DNA of 64,000 nt from Oasisia sp. SBJ-2009 (lineage: Eukaryota > Annelida > Polychaeta > Sabellida > Siboglinidae): NCBI GenBank assembly GCA_964017155.1, contig OZ024856.1, forward strand, positions 560,501 to 624,500. Direction: 5' to 3'. Positions 1 to 11,562 of this stretch are shown piece after piece. The first letter of the stretch is position 1. The number at the start of each line of letters is the position of its first letter. The notes beneath the pieces were generated by a model, which worked only from the letters and a program-made list of their open reading frames with translations, was not told the origin of the DNA and searched no databases. Both the position numbers and the translations under genes were made by a program.

Positions 1-45
1 GTGCTTTTACGAGAGAGTGCTCGTGAAGGTACGCGCCCGCAAGTG

Positions 46-216
46 TTGGCACTTATGTACAATTCGGGCCCACCTAAATTTTGGTATTATAACTGTATCT
101 TTGCCAAAATTTGATACTTGATTTTGTTAATTCTATCAATTATAATCATCTTGGGCATATTTATGTTTTATATACAGCGCGTCTTAGCAGACTTTTGAGG
201 TCGAAAAGACAGCGCG
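46..216 (+). repeat. Left arm of the palindromic unit (shown in unit 1)
   Basis: This 171-bp segment is matched in reverse complement by 300-470. Position p pairs with 516-p along the whole arm without a gap. I counted 23 mismatches (148/171 identical). The mismatches are scattered, and the tract tcaattataatcatcttg is common to both arms. Most later units carry aacatttgat here instead of aaaatttgat and so match their right arm slightly better. The same arm recurs about 45 bp into every unit. Confidence 0.95.
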
Positions 217-299
217 GTCGGCAGAAACAAACGGTTTATCGCTTATTTCATATGCTCAGCTCAGTAACATGCACCGCTCCGCTTGCGATTGGCACAAAT
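217..299. repeat. Spacer A, centre of the palindrome (unit 1)
   Basis: These 83 bp separate the two arms and show no clear reverse-complement symmetry as a whole. The spacer varies between unit classes: gcagaaacaaac in U1, U4, U12 and U16; gcatataaaac or gcataaaaaac in many; gcataaacaaac in the class common after 45 kb; gtataaacaaac with gctcagcgcag in a class found between 20 and 56 kb. In most units it contains a small internal hairpin (see 759-784). I found no convincing relation to spacer B. Confidence 0.88.
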
Positions 300-470
300 C
301 GCGCTGTCTTTTCGACCTGAAAAGTTTGCCAAGACGCTCTGTTTATAAAACATAAATACCCGCAAGATGATTATAATTGAATGAATTAATTTAATCAAGT
401 ATCAAATGTTGCCAAAAATACTGATATAATAGCAACATTGAGGTGGGTCCGACTTGTACATAAGTGCCAA
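300..470 (-). repeat. Right arm of the palindromic unit (shown in unit 1)
   Basis: Reverse complement counterpart of 46-216. Together the arms fill 342 of 504 bp of the unit. The right arm carries its own class markers: gatgttt versus gctgttt, aaatata versus aaacata, gggtccgac versus gggaccgac, and gaattaattaattt versus gaatgaattaattt. The pairing breaks down immediately beyond both ends, so the arm limits are sharp to within a few bases. Confidence 0.95.
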
Positions 471-549
471 ATAGTGAAATACTGAAAACAAATTGAGAGC
501 ATACGTGCTTTTATGAGAGAGTGCGCGTGAAGGTACGCGCCCGCAAGTG
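471..549. repeat. Spacer B, junction between neighbouring palindromes (units 1/2)
   Basis: These 79 bp lie between the right arm of one unit and the left arm of the next, and are almost the same length as spacer A. They include the unit start used here. Class differences concentrate here: tacgagagagtgctcg (U1 class) versus tatgagagagtgcgcg, gtgcgcatg in the late class, and aacaattgag, aacaaattgag or aacaaaatgag before the unit start. Confidence 0.88.
523..540. repeat. Small hairpin in spacer B (unit 2)
   Basis: gcgcgt and acgcgc form a perfect 6-bp stem around the 6-base loop gaaggt. It occurs in most units. The U1 class (gctcgt) and the late gcgcat class each lose a pair, so the stem is not under strict conservation. 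Function unknown; this could be chance in a small GC-rich patch. Confidence 0.6.
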
Positions 550-758
550 TAGGCATTGATGTACAAGTCGTGCACACCTCAATTTTGCTATTATAACTGT
601 ATCTTTGCCAACATTTGATACTTGATTTTGTTAATTCAATCAATTATATTCATCTTGCGCATATTTATGTTTTATATACCGCGTCTTAGCAGACTTTTGA
701 GGTCGAAAAGACAGCGTGGTCGGCATATAAAACTGTTTATCGCTCATTTCATATGCAC

Positions 759-784
759 AGCGCAGTAACATGCACCGCTGCGCT
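759..784. repeat. Small hairpin in spacer A (unit 2)
   Basis: agcgcag and ctgcgct form a perfect 7-bp stem with a 12-base loop. It lies about 10 bp right of the palindrome axis, so it is a separate inverted repeat. It is present in most units, and broken in U1, U4, U12 and U16 (agctcag with ctccgct) and in the agcgtag class common after 45 kb. Function unknown. Confidence 0.6.
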
Positions 785-3700
785 TGCGACTGGAACAAAT
801 CGCGCTATCTTTTCGACCTCAAAAGTTTGCCAAGACGCGCTGTTTATAAAATATAAATACGCGCAAGATGATTATAATTGAATTAATTAATTTAATCAAG
901 TATCAAATGTTGGCAAAAATACTGATATAATAGCAACATTGAGGTGGGTCCGACTTGTACATTAGTGCCAAATAGTGAAATACTGAAAACAAAATAAGAG
1001 TATACGTGCTTTTATGAGAGAGTGCGCGTGAAGGTACGCGCCCGCAAGTGTAGGCATTTATGTACAAGTCGGGCCCACCTCAATTTTGGTATTATAACTG
1101 TATCTTTGCCAACATTTGATACTTGATTTTGTTAATTCAATCAATTATAATCATCTTGCGCATATTAATGTTTTATATACAGCGCATCTTAGCAGACTTT
1201 TGAGGTCGAAAAGACAGCGTGGTCGGCATAAAAAACTGTTTATCGCTCATTTCATATGCACAGCGCAGTAACATGCACCGCTGCGCTTGCGACTGGCACA
1301 AACCGTGCTATCTTTTCGACCTCAAAAGTTTGCCAAGACGCGCTGTTTATAAAACATAAATACGCGCAAGATGATTATAATTGAATGAATTAATTTAATC
1401 AAGTATCAAATGTTGGCAAAAATACTGATATAATAGCAACATTGAGGTGGGTCCGACTTGTACATAAGTGCCAAATAGTGAAATACTGAAAACAATTGAG
1501 AGTATACGTGCTTTTACGAGAGAGTGCTCGTGAAGGTACGCGCCCGCAAGTGTTGGCACTTATGTACAATTCGGGCCCACCTAAATGTTGGTATTATAAC
1601 TGTATCTTTGCCAAAATTTGATAATTGATTTTGTTAATTCTATCAATTATAATCATCTTGGGCATATTTATGTTTTATATACAGCGCGTCTTAGCAGACT
1701 TTTGAGGTCGAAAAGACAGCGCGGTCGGCAGAAACAAACGGTTTATCGCTTATTTCATATGCTCAGCTCAGTAACATGCACCGCTCCGCTTGCGATTGGC
1801 ACAAATCGCGCTGTCTTTTCGACCTGAAAAGTTTGCCAAGACGCTCTGTTTATAAAACATAAATACCCGCAAGATGATTATAATTGAATGAATTAATTTA
1901 ATCAAGTATCAAATGTTGCCAAAAATACTGATATAATAGCAACATTGAGGTGGGTCCGACTTGTACATAAGTGCCAAATAGTGAAATACTGAAAACAAAT
2001 TGAGAGCATACGTGCTTTTATGAGAGAGTGCGCGTGAAGGTACGCGCCCGCAAGTGTAGGCATTGATGTACAAGTCGTGCACACCTCAATTTTGCTATTA
2101 TAACTGTATCTTTGCCAACATTTGATACTTGATTTTGTTAATTCAATCAATTATATTCATCTTGCGCATATATATTTGTTTTATATACAGCGCGTCTTAG
2201 CAGACTTTTGAGGTCGAAAAGACAGCGTGGTCGGCATATAAAACTGTTTATCGCTCATTTCATATGCACAGCGCAGTAACATGCACCGCTGCGCTTGCGA
2301 CTGGCACAAATCGCGCTATCTTTTCGACCTCAAAAGTTTGCCAAGACGCGCTGTTTATAAAATATAAATACGCGCAAGATGATTATAATTGAATTAATTA
2401 ATTTAATCAAGTATCAAATGTTGGCCAAAATATTGATATAATAGCAACATTGAGGTGGGTCCGACTTGTACATAAGTGCCAAATAGTGAAATACTGAAAA
2501 CAATTGAGAGTATACGTGCTTTTATGAGAGAGTGCGCGTGAAGGTACGCGCCCGCAAGTGTAGGCATTGATGTACAAGTCGGGCCCACCTCAATTTTGGT
2601 ATTATAACTGTATCTTTGCCAACATTTGATACTTGATTTTGTTAATTCAATCAATTATAATCATCTTGCGCATATTAATGTTTTATATACAGCGCATCTT
2701 AGCAGACTTTTGAGGTCGAAAAGACAGCGTGGTCGACATAAAAAACTGTTTATCGCTCATTTCATATGCACAGCGCAGTAACATGCACCGCTGCGCTTGC
2801 GACTGGCACAAATCGCGCTGTCTTTTCGACCTCAAAGGTTTGCCAAGACGCGCTGTTTATAAAACATAAATACCCGCAAGATGATTATAATTGAATGAAT
2901 TAATTTAATCAAGTATCAAATGTTGGCAAAAATACTGATATAATAGCAACATTGAGGTGGGTCCGACTTGCACATAAGTGCTAAATAGTGAAATACTGAA
3001 AACAATTGAGAGTTTACGTGCTTTTACGAGAGAGTGCTCGTGAAGGTACGCGCCCGCAAGTGTTGGCACTTATGTACAATTCGGGCCCACCTAAATTTTG
3101 GTATTATAACTGTATCTTTGCCAAAATTTGATACTTGATTTTGTTAATTCTATCAATTATAATCATCTTGGGCATATTTATGTTTTATATACAGCGCGTC
3201 TTAGCAGACTTTTGAGGTCGAAAAGACAGCGTGGTCGGCATATAAAACTGTTTATCGCTCATTTCATATGCACAGCGCAGTAACATGCATCGCTGCGCTT
3301 CCGACTGGCACAAATCGCGCTATCTTTTCGACCTCAAAAGTTTGCCAAGACGCGATGTTTATAAAACATAAATACGCGCAAGATGATTATAATTGAATGA
3401 ATTAATTTAATCAAGTATCAAATGTTGGCAAAAATACTGATATAATAGCAACATTGAGGTGGGTCCGACTTGTACATAAGTGCCAAATAGTGAAATACTG
3501 AAAACAAAATGAGAGTATACGTGCTTTTATGAGAGAGTGCGCGTGAAGGTACGCGCCCGCAAGTGTAGGCATTTATGTACAAGTCGTGCACACCTCAATT
3601 TTGGTATTATAACTGTATCTTTGCCAACATTTGATACTTGATTTTGTTAATTCAATCAATTATATTCATCTTGCGCATATTTATGTTTTATATACAGCGC

Positions 3701-5530
3701 GTCTTAGCAGACTTTTGAGGTCGAAAAGACAGCTTGGTCGGCATATAAAACTGTTTATCGCTCATTTCATATGCACAGCGCAGTAACATGCACCGCTGCG
3801 CTTGCGACTGGCACAAATCGCGCTATCTTTTCGACCTCAAAAGTTTGCCAAGACGCGCTGTTTATAAAATATAAATACGCGCAAGATGATTATAATTGAA
3901 TTAATTAATTTAATCAAGTATCAAATGTTGGCAAAAATACTGATATAATAGCAACATTGAGGTGGGTCCGACTTGTACATTAGTGCCAAATAGTGAAATA
4001 CTGAAAACAAAATGAGAGTATACGTGCTTTTATGAGAGAGTGCGCGTGAAGGTACGCGCCCGCAAGTGTAGGCATTTATGTACAAGTCGGGCCCACCTCA
4101 ATTTTGGTATTATAACTGTATCTTTGCCAACATTTGATACTTGATTTTGTTAATTCAATCAATTATAATCATCTTGCGCATATTAATGTTTTATATACAG
4201 CGCATCTTAGCAGACTTTTGAGGTCGAAAAGACAGCGTGGTCGGCATAAAAAACTGTTTATCGCTCATTTCATATGCACAGCGCAGTAACATGCACCGCT
4301 GCGCTTGCGACTGGCACAAATCGCGCTGTCTTTTCGACCTCAAAGGTTTGCCAAGACGCGCTGTTTATAAAACATAAATACCCGCAAGATGATTATAATT
4401 GAATGAATTAATTTAATCAAGTATCAAATGTTGGCAAAAATACTGATATAATAGCAACATTGAGGTGGGTCCGACTTGCACATAAGTGCTAAATAGTGAA
4501 ATACTGAAAACAATTGAGAGTATACGTGCTTTTACGAGAGAGTGCTCGTGAAGGTACGCGCCCGCAAGTGTTGGCACTTATGTACAATTCGGGCCCACCT
4601 AAATTTTGGTATTATAACTGTATCTTTGCCAAAATTTGATACTTGATTTTGTTAATTCTATCAATTATAATCATCTTGGGCATATTTATGTTTTATATAC
4701 AGCGCGTCTTAGCAGACTTTTGAGGTCGAAAAGACAGCGTGGTCGGCATATAAAACTGTTTATCGCTCATTTCATATGCACAGCGCAGTAACATGCATCG
4801 CTGCGCTTCCGACTGGCACAAATCGCGCTATCTTTTCGACCTCAAAAGTTTGCCAAGACGCGATGTTTATAAAACATAAATACGCGCAAGATGATTATAA
4901 TTGAATGAATTAATTTAATCAAGTATCAAATGTTGGCAAAAATACTGATATAATAGCAACATTGAGGTGGGTCCGACTTGTACATAAGTGCCAAATAGTG
5001 AAATACTGAAAACAAAATGAGAGTATACGTGCTTTTATGAGAGAGTGCGCGTGAAGGTACGCGCCCGCAAGTGTAGGCATTTATGTACAAGTCGTGCACA
5101 CCTCAATTTTGGTATTATAACTGTATCTTTGCCAACATTTGATACTTGATTTTGTTAATTCAATCAATTATATTCATCTTGCGCATATTTATGTTTTATA
5201 TACAGCGCGTCTTAGCAGACTTTTGAGGTCGAAAAGACAGCGTGGTCGGCATATAAAACTGTTTATCGCTCATTTCATATGCACAGCGCAGTAACATGCA
5301 CCGCTGCGCTTGCGACTGGCACAAACCGCGCTATATTTTCGACCTCAAAAGTTTGCCAAGACGCGATGTTTATAAAACATAAATACGCGCAAAATGATTA
5401 TAATTGAATTAATTAATTTAATCAAGTATCAAATGTTGGCAAAAATACTGATATAATAGCAACATTGAGGTGGGTCCGACTTGTACATAAGTGCCAAATA
5501 GTGAAATACTGAAAACAATTGAGAGTATAC

Positions 5531-8500
5531 GTGCTTTTACGAGAGAGTGCTCGTGAAGGTACGCGCCCGCAAGTGTTGGCACTTATGTACAATTCGGGCC
5601 CACCTAAATGTTGGTATTATAACTGTATCTTTGCCAAAATTTGATACTTGATTTTGTTAATTCTATCAATTATAATCATCTTGGGCATATTTATGTTTTA
5701 TATACAGCGCGTCTTAGCAGACTTTTGAGGTCGAAAAGACAGCGCGGTCGGCAGAAACAAACGGTTTATCGCTTATTTCATATGCTCAGCTCAGTAACAT
5801 GCACCGCTCCGCTTGCGATTGGCACAAATCGCGCTGTCTTTTCGACCTGAAAAGTTTGCCAAGACGCTCTGTTTATAAAACATAAATACCCGCAAGATGA
5901 TTATAATTGAATTAATTAATTTAATCAAGTATCAAATGTTGCCAAAAATACTGATATAATAGCAACATTGAGGTGGGTCCGACTTGTACATAAGTGCCAA
6001 ATAGTGAAATACTGAAAACAAATTGAGAGCATACGTGCTTTTATGAGAGAGTGCGCGTGAAGGTACGCGCCCGCAAGTGTAGGCATTGATGTACAAGTCG
6101 TGCACACCTCAATTTTGCTATTATAACTGTATCTTTGCCAACATTTGATACTTGATTTTGTTAATTCAATCAATTATATTCATCTTGCGCATATTTATGT
6201 TTTATATACAGCGCGTCTTAGCAGACTTTTGAGGTCGAAAAGACAGCGTGGTCGGCATATAAAACTGTTTATCGCTCATTTCATATGCACAGCGCAGTAA
6301 CATGCACCGCTGCGCTTGCGACTGGCACAAATCGCGCTATCTTTTCGACCTCAAAAGTTTGCCAAGACGCGCTGTTTATAAAATATAAATACGCGCAAGA
6401 TGATTATAATTGAATTAATTAATTTAATCAAGTATCAAATGTTGGCAAAAATACTGATATAATAGCAACATTGAGGTGGGTCCGACTTGTACATTAGTGC
6501 CAAATAGTGAAATACTGAAAACAAAATAAGAGTATACGTGCTTTTATGAGAGAGTGCGCGTGAAGGTATGCGCCCGCAAGTGTAGGCATTTATGTACAAG
6601 TCGGGCCCACCTCAATTTTGGTATTATAACTGTATCTTTGCCAACATTTGATACTTGATTTTGTTAATTCAATCAATTATAATCATCTTGCGCATATTAA
6701 TGTTTTATATACAGCGCATCTTAGCAGACTTTTGAGGTCGAAAAGACAGCGTGGTCGGCATAAAAAACTGTTTATCGCTCATTTCATATGCACAGCGCAG
6801 TAACATGCACCGCTGCGCTTGCGACTGGCACAAACCGTGCTATCTTTTCGACCTCAAAAGTTTGCCAAGACGCGCTGTTTATAAAACATAAATACGCGCA
6901 AGATGATTATAATTGAATGAATTAATTTAATCAAGTATCAAATGTTGGCAAAAATACTGATATAATAGCAACATTGAGGTGGGTCCGACTTGTACATAAG
7001 TGCCAAATAGTGAAATACTGAAAACAATTGAGAGTATCCGTGCTTTTATGAGAGAGTGCGCGTGAAGGTACGGGCCCGCAAGTGTAGGCATTGATGTACA
7101 AGTCGGGCCCACCTCAATTTTGGTATTATAACTGTATCTTTGCCAACATTTGATACTTGATTTTGTTAATTCAATCAATTATAATCATCTTGCGCATATT
7201 AATGTTTTATATACAGCGCATCTTAGCAGACTTTTGAGGTCGAAAAGACAGCGTGGTCGACATAAAAAACTGTTTATCGCTCATTTCATATGCACAGCGC
7301 AGTAACATGCACCGCTGCGCTTGCGACTGGCACAAATCGCGCTGTCTTTTCGACCTCAAAGGTTTGCCAAGACGCGCTGTTTATAAAACATAAATACCCG
7401 CAAGATGATTATAATTGAATGAATTAATTTAATCAAGTATCAAATGTTGGCAAAAATACTGATATAATAGCAACATTGAGGTGGGTCCGACTTGCACATA
7501 AGTGCTAAATAGTGAAATACTGAAAACAATTGAGAGTATACGTGCTTTTACGAGAGAGTGCTCGTGAAGGTACGCGCCCGCAAGTGTTGGCACTTATGTA
7601 CAATTCGGGCCCACCTAAATTTTGGTATTATAACTGTATCTTTGCCAAAATTTGATACTTGATTTTGTTAATTCTATCAATTATAATCATCTTGGGCATA
7701 TTTATGTTTTATATACAGCGCGTCTTAGCAGACTTTTGAGGTCGAAAAGACAGCGCGGTCGGCAGAAACAAACGGTTTATCGCTTATTTCATATGCTCAG
7801 CTCAGTAACATGCACCGCTCCGCTTGCGATTGGCACAAATCGCGCTGTCTTTTCGACCTGAAAAGTTTGCCAAGACGCTCTGTTTATAAAACATAAATAC
7901 CCGCAAGATGATTATAATTGAATTAATTAATTTAATCAAGTATCAAATGTTGCCAAAAATACTGATATAATAGCAACATTGAGGTGGGTCCGACTTGTAC
8001 ATAAGTGCCAAATAGTGAAATACTGAAAACAAATTGAGAGCATACGTGCTTTTATGAGAGAGTGCGCGTGAAGGTACGCGCCCGCAAGTGTAGGCATTGA
8101 TGTACAAGTCGTGCACACCTCAATTTTGCTATTATAACTGTATCTTTGCCAACATTTGATACTTGATTTTGTTAATTCAATCAATTATATTCATCTTGCG
8201 CATATTTATGTTTTATATACAGCGCGTCTTAGCAGACTTTTGAGGTCGAAAAGACAGCGTGGTCGGCATATAAAACTGTTTATCGCTCATTTCATATGCA
8301 CAGCGCAGTAACATGCACCGCTGCGCTTGCGACTGGCACAAATCGCGCTATCTTTTCGACCTCAAAAGTTTGCCAAGACGCGCTGTTTATAAAATATAAA
8401 TACGCGCAAGATGATTATAATTGAATTAATTAATTTAATCAAGTATCAAATGTTGGCAAAAATACTGATATAATAGCAACATTGAGGTGGGTCCGACTTG

Positions 8501-9552
8501 TACATTAGTGCCAAATAGTGAAATACTGAAAACAAAATAAGAGTATACGTGCTTTTATGAGAGAGTGCGCGTGAAGGTATGCGCCCGCAAGTGTAGGCAT
8601 TTATGTACAAGTCGGGCCCACCTCAATTTTGGTATTATAACTGTATCTTTGCCAACATTTGATACTTGATTTTGTTAATTCAATCAATTATAATCATCTT
8701 GCGCATATTAATGTTTTATATACAGCGCATCTTAGCAGACTTTTGAGGTCGAAAAGACAGCGTGGTCGGCATAAAAAACTGTTTATCGCTCATTTCATAT
8801 GCACAGCGCAGTAACATGCACCGCTGCGCTTGCGACTGGCACAAACCGTGCTATCTTTTCGACCTCAAAAGTTTGCCAAGACGCGCTGTTTATAAAACAT
8901 AAATACGCGCAAGATGATTATAATTGAATGAATTAATTTAATCAAGTATCAAATGTTGGCAAAAATACTGATATAATAGCAACATTGAGGTGGGTCCGAC
9001 TTGTACATAAGTGCCAAATAGTGAAATACTGAAAACAATTGAGAGTATCCGTGCTTTTATGAGAGAGTGCGCGTGAAGGTACGGGCCCGCAAGTGTAGGC
9101 ATTGATGTACAAGTCGGGCCCACCTCAATTTTGGTATTATAACTGTATCTTTGCCAACATTTGATACTTGATTTTGTTAATTCAATCAATTATAATCATC
9201 TTGCGCATATTAATGTTTTATATACAGCGCATCTTAGCAGACTTTTGAGGTCGAAAAGACAGCGTGGTCGACATAAAAAACTGTTTATCGCTCATTTCAT
9301 ATGCACAGCGCAGTAACATGCACCGCTGCGCTTGCGACTGGCACAAATCGCGCTGTCTTTTCGACCTCAAAGGTTTGCCAAGACGCGCTGTTTATAAAAC
9401 ATAAATACCCGCAAGATGATTATAATTGAATGAATTAATTTAATCAAGTATCAAATGTTGGCAAAAATACTGATATAATAGCAACATTGAGGTGGGTCCG
9501 ACTTGCACATAAGTGCTAAATAGTGAAATACTGAAAACAATTGAGAGTATAC
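5531..9552. repeat. Tandem duplication of a 2011-bp tetramer
   Basis: U12-U15 (5531-7541) and U16-U19 (7542-9552) agree almost base for base at an offset of 2011. Both carry the rare changes ggtatgcgcccgc (about 6568 and 8579), gagagtatccgtgc (about 7033 and 9044) and tacgggcccgc (about 7070 and 9081). The one difference I noticed is aaatgttgg near 5608 against aaattttgg near 7619. Similarity continues into the start of U20 and stops near 9768, where U20 reads agcgtggtcggcat instead of agcgcggtcggcag. Confidence 0.9.
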
Positions 9553-11562
9553 GTGCTTTTACGAGAGAGTGCTCGTGAAGGTACGCGCCCGCAAGTGTTG
9601 GCACTTATGTACAATTCGGGCCCACCTAAATTTTGGTATTATAACTGTATCTTTGCCAAAATTTGATACTTGATTTTGTTAATTCTATCAATTATAATCA
9701 TCTTGGGCATATTTATGTTTTATATACAGCGCGTCTTAGCAGACTTTTGAGGTCGAAAAGACAGCGTGGTCGGCATATAAAACTGTTTATCGCTCATTTC
9801 ATATGCACAGCGCAGTAACATGCATCGCTGCGCTTCCGACTGGCACAAATCGCGCTATCTTTTCGACCTCAAAAGTTTGCCAAGACGCGATGTTTATAAA
9901 ACATAAATACGCGCAAGATGATTATAATTGAATGAATTAATTTAATCAAGTATCAAATGTTGGCAAAAATACTGATATAACAGCAACATTGAGGTGGGTC
10001 CGACTTGTACATAAGTGCCAAATAGTGAAATACTGAAAACAAAATGAGAGTATACGTGCTTTTATGAGAGAGTGCGCGTGAAGGTACGCGCCCGCAAGTG
10101 TAGGCATTTATGTACAAGTCGTGCACACCTCAATTTTGGTATTATAACTGTATCTTTGCCAACATTTGATACTTGATTTTGTTAATTCAATCAATTATAT
10201 TCATCTTGCGCATATTTATGTTTTATATACAGCGCGTCTTAGCAGACTTTTGAGGTCGAAAAGACAGCGTGGTCGGCATATAAAACTGTTTATCGCTCAT
10301 TTCATATGCACAGCGCAGTAACATGCACCGCTGCGCTTGCGACTGGCACAAACCGTGCTATCTTTTCGACCTCAAAAGTTTGCCAAGACGCGCTGTTTAT
10401 AAAACATAAATACGCGCAAGATGATTATAATTGAATGAATTAATTTAATCAAGTATCAAATGTTGGCAAAAATACTGATATAATAGCAACATTGAGGTGG
10501 GTCCGACTTGTACATAAGTGCCAAATAGTGAAATACTGAAAACAATTGAGAGTATACGTGCTTTTATGAGAGAGTGCGCGTGAAGGTACGCGCCCGCAAG
10601 TGTAGGCATTGATGTACAAGTCGGGCCCACCTAAATTTTGGTATTATAACTGTATCTTTGCCAAAATTTGATACTTGATTTTGTTAATTCAATCAATTAT
10701 AATCATCTTGCGCATATTAATGTTTTATATACAGCGCATCTTAGCAGACTTTTGAGGTCGAAAAGACAGCGTGGTCGGCATAAAAAACTGTTTATCGCTC
10801 ATTTCATATACACAGCGCAGTAACATGCACCGCTGCGCTTGCGACTGGCACAAATCGCGCTATCTTTTCGACCTCAACAGTTTGCCAAGACGCGATGTTT
10901 ATAAAATATAAATACGCGCAAGATGATTATAATTGAATGAATTAATTTAATCAAGTATCAAATGTTGGCAAAAATACTTATATAATAGCAAAATTGAGGT
11001 GGGTCCGACTTGTACATAAGTGCCAAATAGTGAAATACTGAAAACAAATTGAGAGTATACGTGCTTTTATGAGAGAGTGCGCGTGAAGGTACGCGCCCGC
11101 AAGTGTAGGCATTTATGTACAATTCGGGCCCACCTCAATTTTGGTATTATAACTGTATCTTTGCCAACATTTGATACTTGATTTTGTTAATTCAATCAAT
11201 TATATTCATCTTGCGCATATTAATGTTTTATATACAGCGCATCTTAGCAGACTTTTGAGGTCGAAAAGACAGCGTGGTCGACATAAAAAACTGTTTATCG
11301 CTCATTTCATATGCACAGCGCAGTAACATGCACCGCTGCGCTGGCGACTGGCACAAATCGCGCTGTCTTTTCGACCTCAAAGGTTTGCCAAGACGCGCTG
11401 TTTATAAAACATAAATACCCGCAAGATGATTATAATTGAATGAATTAATTTAATCAAGTATCAAATGTTGGCAAAAATACTGATATAATAGCAACATTGT
11501 GGTGGGTCCGACTTGCACATAAGTGCTAAATAGTGAAATACTGAAAACAATTGAGAGTATAC
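9553..11562. repeat. Tetramer block related to the next two
   Basis: U20-U23 begin with a class A unit that has gcatcgctgcgcttccgac, as do U24, U28 and U32. The end of U22 has the rare acttatataatagcaaaatt, which recurs at the ends of U25 and U29. The block is therefore a diverged relative of the duplicated tetramers that follow, with its unit order shifted. Confidence 0.75.

Larger units (their letters stand above)
1..5530. repeat. Higher-order block: trimers of about 1508 bp
   Basis: Units follow the order class A (tacgagagagtgctcg), class B (gtgcacacc in the left arm), class C (gggcccacc), starting at 1, 1508, 3018 and 4526. U6-U8 (2516-4023) and U9-U11 (4024-5530) look like a recent tandem duplication. 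Both share gacttgcacataagtgctaa before the class A unit and gcatcgctgcgcttccgac within it. Visible differences are agcttggtc at about 3732 and a divergent end of U11. U5 has a small insertion (atatatttgtttta) near 2170. Confidence 0.85.

Noticed and set aside
161..180. TATA-like promoter (tgttttatatacag) and tgatataata in the right arm
   Set aside because: These are AT-rich strings repeated in every unit without a dependent gene or other promoter element.
217..299. Spacer A and spacer B as diverged copies of each other
   Set aside because: Similar length, but only short matches such as gaaaacaaa / gaaacaaac in either orientation. This is not enough to claim common origin.
300..330. CENP-B box in the ttttcgacctc / gaggtcgaaaa region
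   Set aside because: The known box pattern (nTTCGnnnnAnnCGGGn) does not fit at ttcgacct or at ttcgggcc on either strand.
395..643. Recurring 60-83-codon open frames on the minus strand across spacer B
   Set aside because: These are shadows of the palindromic arms and spacer B, with stops or altered ends in many units. They show no evidence of coding.
2160..2180. Possible insertion element in unit 5
   Set aside because: Only two or three extra bases (atatatttgtttta), consistent with slippage.
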